Below are positions 45,470 to 53,971 of a stretch of 64,000 nt of DNA, in pieces (position 1 is the stretch's first letter; every line of letters begins with the position of its first letter). The DNA comes from Pseudomonas orientalis (GTDB taxonomy: Bacteria; Pseudomonadota; Gammaproteobacteria; Pseudomonadales; Pseudomonadaceae). The stretch covers positions 494,501 through 558,500 of the forward strand of contig NZ_CP094351.1 in assembly GCF_022807995.1 (NCBI RefSeq). Reading direction: 5' to 3'. A program made the translations under genes and the position numbers. The notes below the pieces were generated by a model. That model did no database searches. It worked only from the letters and a program-made list of their open reading frames with translations, and had not been told where the DNA came from.

Positions 45470-48409
45470 ATGAGCCTTCCAACGCTGGCCGAACTGCCGG
45501 CCATTCTGTTGCCTTACGCCAGCCGGGCCGAGCAGTCATTTCGTGACGCCGTGGCCGCGCTGGATGACGATCATGGCCTTTCTGGCTGGACGCCGCAACG
45601 TTGGGCCGACTTCGTGCGGGTGTGCGCGGCCAGTGATTTCGTGATTGAACAGAGTGTTCGTGACCCTTTGATGTTGCTCGAGCTGGCGGCCTGGGGCGAG
45701 CTGGACCGAGGTTTTGCGCCAGGTGAGCTATGCGGCCAGATCGCCGGCGCCGTGCAACAGGCTGAAACGGAAGATGAGCTGGGCCGTATGCTGCGCCGTC
45801 AGCGCACGCGCCAGCAGGTGCGCATCATCTGGCGCGACCTGACCCGCCAGGCCGATCTGGTACAAACCTGCCGCGACCTGTCCGACATGGCCGACGCGTG
45901 CATCGACCAGGCCTATCAATGGCTGTACCAGCGCCACTGTGTGCAGTTCGGCACGCCCACCGGACGGCGCAGCGGTGAGGCGCAGCACATGGTCATCCTC
46001 GGCATGGGCAAGCTCGGGGCGGTGGAGCTGAACCTGTCGTCGGATATCGACCTGATCTTCGCCTACCCCGAAGGCGGCGAGACCGTGGGGGTCAAGCGCG
46101 CCCTGGATAACCAGGAATTTTTCATTCGTGTTGGGCAAAAACTGATCAAGGCGCTCGACCCGATGACGGTCGACGGTTTCGTGTTTCGCGTCGACATGCG
46201 CCTGCGTCCCTACGGTTCGGCCGGCGCGCTGGTGCTCAGCTTCAATGCGCTGGAGCAGTATTACCAGGACCAGGGCCGCGACTGGGAACGCTACGCCATG
46301 ATCAAGGCTCGCGTGGTCGCCGGTGACCAGGTGGCCGGAGCGCAGTTGCTCGACATGCTGCGTCCGTTCGTCTATCGCCGTTACCTGGACTTCTCGGCCA
46401 TCGAAGCGCTGCGCACCATGAAGCAGCTGATCCAGCAGGAAGTACGGCGCAAGGGCATGGCCGACAATATCAAGCTGGGTTCGGGCGGTATTCGCGAGGT
46501 GGAATTCATTGCCCAGGCGTTTCAACTGATCCATGGGGGGCGCGATCTCAGTCTGCAGCAACGCCCGCTGTTAAATGTGCTCGGGACTCTGGAAGGCCAG
46601 GGTTATTTGCCGGCTGCGGTGATCAGTGAGCTGCGCAATGGCTACGAGTTCCTGCGTTACACCGAACACGCGATCCAGGCGATTGCCGATCGCCAGACCC
46701 AGATGCTCCCGGACAGCCCCGAAGACCAGGCGCGTATTGCCTTCATGCTGGGCTTTGCCGATTGGGCCGCGTTCCACGAGCGCCTGATGTATTGGCGTGG
46801 GCGTGTGGATTGGCATTTCCGCCAGGTGATTGCCGATCCTGATGAAGAAGAGGGCGAAGAAAGCGAACTGGTGGTCGGCGGGGAATGGTTGCCATTGTGG
46901 GAAGAATCCCAAGATGACGACGCCGCCTGCCGCCAATTGAGCGAAGGCGGCTTTACCGATGCGCCCAAGGCACTCAAAGCCCTGGCAGGCCTGCGCGGTA
47001 GCCCGCAATTGCGCGCCATGCAGCGCCTCGGTCGCGAGCGGCTGGACGCGTTTATCCCGCGCCTGCTGGCCCAGGCGGTCGAGCACGCCAACCCGGACCT
47101 GGTATTGGAGCGCGTATTGCCGCTGGTGGAGGCCGTCGCCCGGCGTTCCGCGTACCTGGTGCTGCTCACCGAAAACCCGGACGCCCTGCGCCGTCTGCTG
47201 ACCCTGTGCGCCGCGAGCCCGTGGATCGCCGAGCAGATCACGCGCTTTCCGCTGTTGCTGGATGAATTGCTCAACGAAGGGCGCTTGTTCAAGCCGCCGC
47301 TGGCACCGGAGCTGGCCGCCGAGTTGCGCGAGCGCCTCACGCGTATCCCCGAGGACGACCTCGAGCAACAGATGGAAGCCCTGCGCCATTTCAAGCTTGC
47401 GCACCGTCTGCGCGTGGCCGCGTCGGAAATCGCCGGCAGCCTGCCGTTGATGAAAGTCAGCGACTACCTCACCTGGCTGGCCGAGGCCATTCTCGAACAA
47501 GTGCTGGCGCTGGCCTGGCGCCAGACCGTGGCCCGCCATGGTTCACCGCAACGGCTGGACGGCAGTCTGTGCGATCCCGGGTTCATCATTGTTGGTTATG
47601 GGAAAGTCGGCGGTATCGAACTGGGGCATGGTTCGGACCTGGACCTGGTGTTCATCCATGATGGCGACCCGCAGGCCGAGACCGACGGCGCCAAGCCGAT
47701 CGACGGCGCGCAGTTCTTCACGCGCCTGGGCCAGCGCATCATTCACCTGCTGACCACCCAGACCAACTCCGGCCAGCTGTATGAGGTGGACATGCGTCTG
47801 CGCCCTTCCGGGGCGTCCGGCTTGTTGGTCAGTTCACTGGGCGCATTCGACCGCTATCAGCAAAATGAAGCCTGGACCTGGGAGCATCAGGCGCTGATTC
47901 GCGCACGCGTGCTGGTGGGCAGCCAGGATGTGGGTCATGCATTCGAGCAGGTACGCGCTAAAGTCTTGGGGCGCGAACGGGATCTGGCCAAGCTGCGCCA
48001 GGAGGTCAGCGAGATGCGCGCCAAGATGCGCGACAACCTTGGAACCCGCAGCACGACGGCCGGCAGAGGCGCCAATGCCTTCGAAGCCACGGCGCTGTTC
48101 GACCTCAAGCAGGACGCCGGAGGTATCGTCGATATTGAATTTATGGTGCAATACGCGGCTTTGGCGTGGTCTGCGCAACATCCCTCGTTGCTGCGCTACA
48201 CCGACAATATCCGCATTCTTGAAGGTCTGGAGCAGGTCGGGCTGATGCCCGCCGCCGATGCCCACTTGTTGCGTGAAGTGTATAAGGCCTACCGCTCCGC
48301 TGCGCACCGCCAAGCCTTGCAGAACGAGGCCGGCACGGTGCCCGGCGACCAGTTCGCCGATGAACGGCGCCAGGTGATGCGAATCTGGCAAGCGCTGGGC
48401 TTGAGCTGA
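45470..48409 (+). CDS. glnE: Bifunctional glutamine synthetase adenylyltransferase/adenylyl-removing enzyme
   Basis: 979 aa, the expected length. Two nucleotidyltransferase domains are visible: the N-terminal adenylyl-removing one with LSSDIDLIFAYPEGG near residue 190 and the C-terminal adenylylating one with GHGSDLDLVFIHDGD near 720. It switches glutamine synthetase off and on in response to PII and glutamine. It is divergent from aceE and followed by a hairpin and the waa genes. No ilvE gene stands between glnE and waaF, unlike in P. aeruginosa. Confidence 0.96.
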   Translation: MSLPTLAELPAILLPYASRAEQSFRDAVAALDDDHGLSGWTPQRWADFVRVCAASDFVIEQSVRDPLMLLELAAWGELDRGFAPGELCGQIAGAVQQAETEDELGRMLRRQRTRQQVRIIWRDLTRQADLVQTCRDLSDMADACIDQAYQWLYQRHCVQFGTPTGRRSGEAQHMVILGMGKLGAVELNLSSDIDLIFAYPEGGETVGVKRALDNQEFFIRVGQKLIKALDPMTVDGFVFRVDMRLRPYGSAGALVLSFNALEQYYQDQGRDWERYAMIKARVVAGDQVAGAQLLDMLRPFVYRRYLDFSAIEALRTMKQLIQQEVRRKGMADNIKLGSGGIREVEFIAQAFQLIHGGRDLSLQQRPLLNVLGTLEGQGYLPAAVISELRNGYEFLRYTEHAIQAIADRQTQMLPDSPEDQARIAFMLGFADWAAFHERLMYWRGRVDWHFRQVIADPDEEEGEESELVVGGEWLPLWEESQDDDAACRQLSEGGFTDAPKALKALAGLRGSPQLRAMQRLGRERLDAFIPRLLAQAVEHANPDLVLERVLPLVEAVARRSAYLVLLTENPDALRRLLTLCAASPWIAEQITRFPLLLDELLNEGRLFKPPLAPELAAELRERLTRIPEDDLEQQMEALRHFKLAHRLRVAASEIAGSLPLMKVSDYLTWLAEAILEQVLALAWRQTVARHGSPQRLDGSLCDPGFIIVGYGKVGGIELGHGSDLDLVFIHDGDPQAETDGAKPIDGAQFFTRLGQRIIHLLTTQTNSGQLYEVDMRLRPSGASGLLVSSLGAFDRYQQNEAWTWEHQALIRARVLVGSQDVGHAFEQVRAKVLGRERDLAKLRQEVSEMRAKMRDNLGTRSTTAGRGANAFEATALFDLKQDAGGIVDIEFMVQYAALAWSAQHPSLLRYTDNIRILEGLEQVGLMPAADAHLLREVYKAYRSAAHRQALQNEAGTVPGDQFADERRQVMRIWQALGLS

Positions 48410-48420
48410 CACACTATTAG

Positions 48421-48444
48421 GGCGGGGAGGCATAAGCCTCCCCG
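48421..48444. terminator. Hairpin between glnE and waaF
   Basis: Perfect 10-bp stem GCGGGGAGGC / GCCTCCCCGC with an ATAA loop, followed by ATCGTTTG. The T tract is poor, so it may be a weak terminator or a processing/attenuation site before the LPS operon. Confidence 0.55.
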
Positions 48445-48463
48445 CATCGTTTGTGGAAATGAC

Positions 48464-49498
48464 ATGAATATTCTGATCGTTGGGCCCAGCTGGGTCGGAG
48501 ACATGGTGATGGCGCAGACACTGTTCCAGTGCCTGCGCCTGCGCTATCCGGACTGCCAGATCGACGTGCTCGCCCCTGAGTGGAGCCGGCCGATCCTTGA
48601 GCGCATGCCGCAAGTGCGCAAGGCCTTGAGCTTTCCGCTCGGCCATGGCGCGCTGGAATTGGCGACCCGCCGTCGCATCGGCAAATCCATGGCCGGCCAG
48701 TACGACCAGGCCATCCTGTTGCCCAACTCGTTGAAGTCGGCGCTGGTGCCGTTTTTTGCCGGCATCCCCAAGCGTACCGGCTGGCGCGGTGAGTTTCGCT
48801 ATGTGCTGCTCAATGACGTACGCACCCTGGATAAAGCCCGCTACCCGCTGATGATCGAGCGTTTCATGGCCCTGGCCTACGAGCCGGGCGCGCAATTGCC
48901 CACGCCGTACCCGCGCCCCAGCCTGCAGATCGACCCGGTGACCCGCGCTGCGGCGCTGGCCAAGTTCGGCCTGACGCTGGATCGCCCGGTATTGGCATTG
49001 TGCCCGGGCGCCGAGTTCGGCGAGTCCAAGCGCTGGCCGTCGGAGCATTACGCCAAAGTCGCCGAGACCAGGATTCGCGAAGGCTGGCAGGTGTGGCTGT
49101 TTGGCTCGAAGAACGATCATTCGGTGGGTGAGGATATTCGCCAGCGCCTGATCCCGGGCCTGCGCGAAGAGTCAGTCAACCTCAGCGGCGAGACGTCCCT
49201 GGCCGAGGCCATCGACTTGCTGTCCTGCGCCGATGCCGTGGTGTCCAATGACTCCGGCCTGATGCACGTCGCCGCCGCGCTGAATCGTCCCTTGGTGGCG
49301 GTGTACGGCTCGACGTCACCCGGCTTCACCCCGCCGCTGGCGGACAAGGTCGAAGTGGTGCGCCTGGGCCTGGATTGCAGCCCCTGTTTTGAGCGCACCT
49401 GCCGTTTCGGCCACTACAATTGCCTGCGCCAATTGCTGCCGCAGCCGGTGACCGACGCCTTGCAGCGGTTGCACGGCGACGTGGTCGAGGTTCATTGA
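48464..49498 (+). CDS. waaF: ADP-heptose:LPS heptosyltransferase II
   Basis: 344 aa GT9-family enzyme. The N-terminus MNILIVGPSWVGDMVMAQTL is the acceptor-side Rossmann start; LCPGAEFGESKRWP and SNDSGLMHVAAAL near 255-267 are the donor-binding signature shared by heptosyltransferases. It adds the second heptose to the inner core on the cytoplasmic face. It is the first gene of the core operon; waaC begins one base after its stop. GTVYG-type motif reads VAVYGSTSPGFTPP. Confidence 0.96.
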   Translation: MNILIVGPSWVGDMVMAQTLFQCLRLRYPDCQIDVLAPEWSRPILERMPQVRKALSFPLGHGALELATRRRIGKSMAGQYDQAILLPNSLKSALVPFFAGIPKRTGWRGEFRYVLLNDVRTLDKARYPLMIERFMALAYEPGAQLPTPYPRPSLQIDPVTRAAALAKFGLTLDRPVLALCPGAEFGESKRWPSEHYAKVAETRIREGWQVWLFGSKNDHSVGEDIRQRLIPGLREESVNLSGETSLAEAIDLLSCADAVVSNDSGLMHVAAALNRPLVAVYGSTSPGFTPPLADKVEVVRLGLDCSPCFERTCRFGHYNCLRQLLPQPVTDALQRLHGDVVEVH

Positions 49499-49499
49499 G

Positions 49500-50561
49500 T
49501 TGCGGGTACTGGTAATCAAGACCTCATCCCTGGGCGACGTGATTCACGCCTTGCCGGCACTGACCGACGCGGCGCGGGCGATCCCCGGTATCCGTTTCGA
49601 CTGGGTGGTGGAAGAAGGCTTTGCCGAAATCCCCACGTGGCACCCGGCGGTGGACAAGGTGATCCCGGTGGCGATCCGTCGCTGGCGCAAGAACCTCTGG
49701 CAGACCCTCAAGAGCGGCGAATGGCGGCGGTTCAAACAGGCGGTGCAGTCGACCCGATATGACCTGGTGATCGACGCCCAGGGCCTGTTGAAAAGTGCCT
49801 GGCTGACCCGCTACGTGCGGGCACCGGTGGCCGGCTTCGATAAAAGCTCGGCACGCGAACCCTTGGCGGCGCGCTTTTATTCCCGACGCCTGGCCGTGGC
49901 CCGCGGGCAACATGCAGTGGAGCGTTTGCGCCAACTGTTTGCCGTGGCGCTGGGGTACGACCTGCCCAAGGGCCTGGGCGACTATGGCCTGAGCGGCGAG
50001 AAACTGCTGGGCCTGCCGCCGAAGAAACCCTTCGTGCTGCTGCTGCACGGCACGACCTGGGACACCAAGCATTGGCCCGAGGCCTACTGGCGCGAACTGG
50101 CCGAACGCATGGGGCGCCTGGGCGTGGACGTAAAATTGCCGTGGGGCAATGCCGACGAAAAGGCCCGCGCCGAGCGCCTGGCTCAAGGCCTGGCCAACGC
50201 CGAAGTGCTGCCTAAACTGAACCTGGCGGGCGTGGCCCGTGTGTTGGCCGGTGCCCGTGCCTGTGTGGCGGTGGACACCGGTCTGGGCCATCTGGCGGCT
50301 GCGCTGGATGTGCCGACCATTTCGCTGTTCGGGCCTACCAATCCGGGCCTTACCGGCGCCTACGGCAAAGGCCAGATCCACTTGGCCAGCGACTGGCCGT
50401 GTGCGCCGTGCCTGCAAAAGCAATGCACTTATCAACCCACCGCCGATGACCTGCGGCGGTTCGACATCAAGCGCGAGTCGCCCCTGTGCTTCACGCGCCT
50501 CAATCCTGAGCGTGTAGCGAGCCGGCTGAGCACGTTGTTACTGGCTGAGGAGCTGCACTGA
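49500..50561 (+). CDS. waaC: ADP-heptose:LPS heptosyltransferase I
   Basis: 353 aa starting at a TTG one base after the waaF stop, with GAGG in the end of waaF. MRVLVIKTSSLGDVIHALPA is the typical WaaC start; LLHGTTWDTKHWPEAYW and VDTGLGHLAAALDVPTISLFG are GT9 donor-site motifs. It transfers the first heptose onto Kdo. The last base of its stop is the first base of waaG's ATG (TGATG). Wide overlap of start and stop signals indicates translational coupling through the operon. Confidence 0.96.
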   Translation: MRVLVIKTSSLGDVIHALPALTDAARAIPGIRFDWVVEEGFAEIPTWHPAVDKVIPVAIRRWRKNLWQTLKSGEWRRFKQAVQSTRYDLVIDAQGLLKSAWLTRYVRAPVAGFDKSSAREPLAARFYSRRLAVARGQHAVERLRQLFAVALGYDLPKGLGDYGLSGEKLLGLPPKKPFVLLLHGTTWDTKHWPEAYWRELAERMGRLGVDVKLPWGNADEKARAERLAQGLANAEVLPKLNLAGVARVLAGARACVAVDTGLGHLAAALDVPTISLFGPTNPGLTGAYGKGQIHLASDWPCAPCLQKQCTYQPTADDLRRFDIKRESPLCFTRLNPERVASRLSTLLLAEELH

Positions 50562-51685
50562 TGCAATTGGCTTTCGTACTGTACAAATATTTTCCCTTCG
50601 GTGGCCTGCAGCGCGACTTCATGCGCATCGCCCTGGAGTGTCAGCAACGCGGGCATAAAATCCGCGTGTACACCTTGATCTGGGAGGGCGATATCCCGCC
50701 GGGCTTCGAAGTGCTGGTGGCGCCGGTCAAGGCATTCTTCAACCATCGGCGCAACGAGAAACTCAGCGCGTGGATGAAAGCCGACCTTGCCAAACGCCCG
50801 GTGGATCGCCTGATCGGCTTCAACAAAATGCCCGACCTTGACGTGTACTACGCCGCCGACGGCTGCTTTGAAGACAAGGCGCAAAACCTGCGTCATTCGC
50901 TGTACCGTTATTTTGGTCGTTACAAGCACTTTGCCGACTACGAGCGGGCCGTGTTTGCCAAGGACGCCAAGACCGAAATCCTGATGATTTCCGAGGTGCA
51001 GCAGCCACTGTTCATCAAGCATTACGCCACACCGCTGGAACGCTTCCACCTGTTGCCGCCGGGCATTGCCCAGGATCGCCGTGCGCCGCCGGATGCGGCC
51101 ATGATACGCGAAGGGTTCCGCCAGGAATTCGGCCTGGGCGAGGACGACTTGCTGCTGGTGCAGATTGGTTCGGGCTTCAAGACCAAGGGCGTCGACCGCA
51201 GCCTCAAGGCGCTGGCGGCGTTACCGTCCGAATTGAAGAAACGCACTCGCCTGTTTGTAATTGGCCAGGACGACCCCAAAGTATTCCAATTGCAGAGCGC
51301 CACCTTGGGCCTGGGCGATAACGTGCAGTTCCTTAAAGGGCGCAGTGATATCCCGCGTTTCCTGCTCGGCGCCGACCTGTTGATCCACCCGGCGTATAAC
51401 GAAAATACCGGCACTGTGTTGCTCGAGGCCCTGGTGGCCGGGCTGCCCGTGCTGGTCTCGGCGGTGTGTGGGTATGCCCATTACATCGGCGAAGCCGACA
51501 GCGGGCTGGTGCTGGATGAGCCGTTCGAACAGGCGCAGCTCAACGAGTACCTGGCGCGGATGTTGTCCGATTCTGCACAGCGCGCGGCCTGGGGCCGCAA
51601 TGGGTTGGCCTTCGCCGAGACGGCCGACCTCTACAGCATGCCGCAGCACGCTGCGGATGTGATTCTGGCGGAGCCAAAACCATGA
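50561..51685 (+). CDS. waaG: LPS core glucosyltransferase WaaG (GT4)
   Basis: 374 aa. The start MQLAFVLYKYFPFGGLQRDF is the WaaG acceptor region. The C-terminal GT4 donor site shows HPAYNENTGTVLLEALVAGLPVL with the EX7E motif. It adds the first hexose (galactosamine in Pseudomonas core, glucose in enterics) to heptose II; the exact sugar here is inferred from genus knowledge. It overlaps waaC by 1 bp and waaP by 4 bp. Confidence 0.95.
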   Translation: MQLAFVLYKYFPFGGLQRDFMRIALECQQRGHKIRVYTLIWEGDIPPGFEVLVAPVKAFFNHRRNEKLSAWMKADLAKRPVDRLIGFNKMPDLDVYYAADGCFEDKAQNLRHSLYRYFGRYKHFADYERAVFAKDAKTEILMISEVQQPLFIKHYATPLERFHLLPPGIAQDRRAPPDAAMIREGFRQEFGLGEDDLLLVQIGSGFKTKGVDRSLKALAALPSELKKRTRLFVIGQDDPKVFQLQSATLGLGDNVQFLKGRSDIPRFLLGADLLIHPAYNENTGTVLLEALVAGLPVLVSAVCGYAHYIGEADSGLVLDEPFEQAQLNEYLARMLSDSAQRAAWGRNGLAFAETADLYSMPQHAADVILAEPKP

Positions 51686-52488
51686 AATTGATGCTTGCCG
51701 AACCGTTCAAAACCCTCTGGGCCGGGCACGACGCGTTCGCCGCTGTCGAGCGCCTGGAAGGCGAGGTGTACCGTGAACTTGAGGCGCGTCGCACACTGCG
51801 TACCGAGGTGGATGGCCGCGGCTATTTCGTGAAGATCCACCGTGGGATTGGCTGGGGCGAAATCGTCAAGAATCTGGTGACCGCCAAGCTGCCGGTGCTG
51901 GGCGCCGGTCAGGAATGGCTGGCGATCCAGCGCCTGCAGGCACTGGGCGTGCCGACCATGACCGCCGTGGCCTATGGCGAGCGCGGCAGCAACCCGGCCG
52001 ATCAGCACTCCTTCATCATTACCGAAGAACTGGCGCCGACTGTCAGCCTGGAAGACTTCAGCATCGACTGGCTCAAGCAGCCGCCGCAGCCGCGTCTCAA
52101 GCGCGCGCTGATCGCCGAAGTGGCGCGCATGACCGGCATGATGCACCGCGGCGGCGTCAATCACCGTGACTGCTACATCTGCCACTTCCTGCTGCACACC
52201 GATACGCCGGTGACGGCCGATAACTTCAAGCTCTCGATCATCGACCTGCACCGCGCCCAGACGCGCGACAAAATCAGCCGGCGCTGGCGCGACAAGGACC
52301 TGGCGGCGCTGTACTTCTCGGCGCTGGACATTGGCCTGACCCGTCGCGACAAGCTGCGCTTTCTCAAGGGCTATTTCCAGCAGCCGTTGCGCCAGATCCT
52401 CGCCGAAGAAAGCGCCCTGTTGCTGTGGCTGCAAGGCAAAGCCGACAAACTCTATGCGCGCAAGCAGCGGTACGGGGATGCGCTCTGA
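51682..52488 (+). CDS. waaP: Lipopolysaccharide core heptose(I) kinase
   Basis: 268 aa with a protein-kinase-like fold: ATP lysine in RGYFVKIHRG (K51), catalytic HRDCYICHFLL with D163, the position known as essential in P. aeruginosa WaaP, and IIDLHRAQ as the metal-binding part. It phosphorylates heptose I, which in Pseudomonas is important for outer-membrane stability and LPS export. Starts in a 4-bp overlap with waaG and ends in a TGATG overlap with the next kinase gene. Confidence 0.96.
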   Translation: MKLMLAEPFKTLWAGHDAFAAVERLEGEVYRELEARRTLRTEVDGRGYFVKIHRGIGWGEIVKNLVTAKLPVLGAGQEWLAIQRLQALGVPTMTAVAYGERGSNPADQHSFIITEELAPTVSLEDFSIDWLKQPPQPRLKRALIAEVARMTGMMHRGGVNHRDCYICHFLLHTDTPVTADNFKLSIIDLHRAQTRDKISRRWRDKDLAALYFSALDIGLTRRDKLRFLKGYFQQPLRQILAEESALLLWLQGKADKLYARKQRYGDAL

Positions 52489-53222
52489 TGGCGGGTTGGA
52501 ATCTGGAACCTTCCTACGCTGCGCTCGCGGACGACTTTGGAAGCCTGGAAGCGGTGTTCGCCCTGCAAGGCGAGCGCCTGACCCGCGACCCGTTGTCGGA
52601 AGTGATCCGGGTGGAGCGGGGCGGGATCAATTATTACGTCAAGCGCTACGTCGGCGCCGGCAAAGGCCTGCGCCGCTACCTGGGCAGGCCTCGGGTGAAA
52701 TCCGAATGGCAGAACCTCAAGCGCTTCGCCAAATGGGGCATTCCCACCGCCGACGTGGTGGCCTGGGGTCTGGACCGCAAGGGCCTGGCCTATGACCGGG
52801 GCGCAATGATCACCCGGGAGCTGCCCAGGACCGAGGACTTGTCGCTGTTGGCCGAGCATAATGACCCGCGCCTGAAAGACCCTCGCTGGGTTGACGGTAT
52901 CAGCCGCCAGCTCGCCGAGTACACGCGGACCATGCACGACCATCGCTTCACCCATAACGACTTGAAGTGGCGCAACCTGCTGGTGGACGATCAGCGCACC
53001 CTGTACATGATCGACTGTCCCAACGGCGATTTCTGGCGCGGCTTCTGGCTCAAATACCGCATTACCAAAGACCTGGCCTGCCTGGACAAGGTCGCCAAGT
53101 ATCATCTGTCGGCCACCCAGCGCCTGCGTTTCTATATGCAATATCGCCAACGTACGCACCTGACGACGTCAGACAAACAACGAATTCGCCATGTGGTGAA
53201 GTTTTTCGAGGGGCGTGAATGA
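52488..53222 (+). CDS. wapP: LPS core kinase-like protein (WapP)
   Basis: 244 aa from the ATG at 52488. Kinase features: YYVKRYVGAGKGLRRYLG with the ATP lysine, HNDLKWRNLL (catalytic Asp and Asn, about 163-172) and MIDCPNGDFW as metal-binding loop. It belongs to the same small-kinase group as WaaP and occupies the position of P. aeruginosa PA5008. Its substrate is probably a heptose of the core (family inference). Overlaps of 1 bp and 4 bp join it to neighbours. Confidence 0.88.
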   Translation: MAGWNLEPSYAALADDFGSLEAVFALQGERLTRDPLSEVIRVERGGINYYVKRYVGAGKGLRRYLGRPRVKSEWQNLKRFAKWGIPTADVVAWGLDRKGLAYDRGAMITRELPRTEDLSLLAEHNDPRLKDPRWVDGISRQLAEYTRTMHDHRFTHNDLKWRNLLVDDQRTLYMIDCPNGDFWRGFWLKYRITKDLACLDKVAKYHLSATQRLRFYMQYRQRTHLTTSDKQRIRHVVKFFEGRE

Positions 53223-53971
53223 GTGACTTCCTGGCGGCCGAAGACCGCGCTTTGCTTGAGCGCAACGGCCTGGCTACCTTCGACACGTTGTGGGCCAAGC
53301 AACTGGATGCGGTGGATGAGCCGAACACCAGTGGCGACGGATGGAGCAGCGTGTATCGCCTGGAACTTGAAGGTCAGGGTTACTACCTCAAGCGCCAGAG
53401 CAACTACCTGACGCGTACCTTGCACCGGCCGTTCGGCGAGCCAAGTTTTGCCCGCGAGTTTCGCAATATCAGCCTGTACCGCAAGCTCGGAATTCCTGCC
53501 TTGCAGGCGGCGTTTTTCGGTGAGCGCAAGGTCAAGGGCGAGCGGCGAGCCATGTTGCTCACCCGCGCCCTCGACGGTTGGAATGACCTGGACTCGTTGC
53601 TGGAACACTGGCCGCAATTGAGCGACGCCCAGCAGTGCGCAATTCTGTTGGCCTGCGGCAAGCTGGCGCGTCATCTGCACAGCGTGGGGCAGGTGCATGG
53701 CTGTTTTTACCCCAAGCATATTTTCCTGCGAGCCACCGCTGACGGTTACGCCGCGCAGTTGATCGACCTCGAGAAAACCCGCCCGCTGCTGTTCGGCTGG
53801 CGTGACCGGGTCAAGGACCTCGAACCCCTGTTGCGCCGCGCGCCGCAATGGTCGGATGGGCAGGTGCGACAACTCCTGGCGGCGTATCTTGAACAGCCTG
53901 AAGACAGTGCGCTGGTCGCCACCTGGTACCAACGGCTTACCGCGCGCCGCAGCCACAAGGAGAACCGCTGA
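53219..53971 (+). CDS. wapQ: InaA/WaaP-type LPS kinase-like protein with altered catalytic loop (WapQ)
   Basis: 250 aa. It shows the kinase N-lobe (YRLELEGQGYYLKRQSNYL) and a C-lobe, but the catalytic loop reads VHGCFYPKHIFL: cysteine stands where WaaP has the catalytic aspartate (HRDCYICHFLL). The following IDLEKTR keeps an aspartate at the metal-site position. Position matches P. aeruginosa PA5007. It may be a divergent InaA-type enzyme or a regulatory pseudokinase of the neighbouring kinases. ATGA and 1-bp overlaps connect it to both neighbours. Confidence 0.85.
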   Translation: MSDFLAAEDRALLERNGLATFDTLWAKQLDAVDEPNTSGDGWSSVYRLELEGQGYYLKRQSNYLTRTLHRPFGEPSFAREFRNISLYRKLGIPALQAAFFGERKVKGERRAMLLTRALDGWNDLDSLLEHWPQLSDAQQCAILLACGKLARHLHSVGQVHGCFYPKHIFLRATADGYAAQLIDLEKTRPLLFGWRDRVKDLEPLLRRAPQWSDGQVRQLLAAYLEQPEDSALVATWYQRLTARRSHKENR

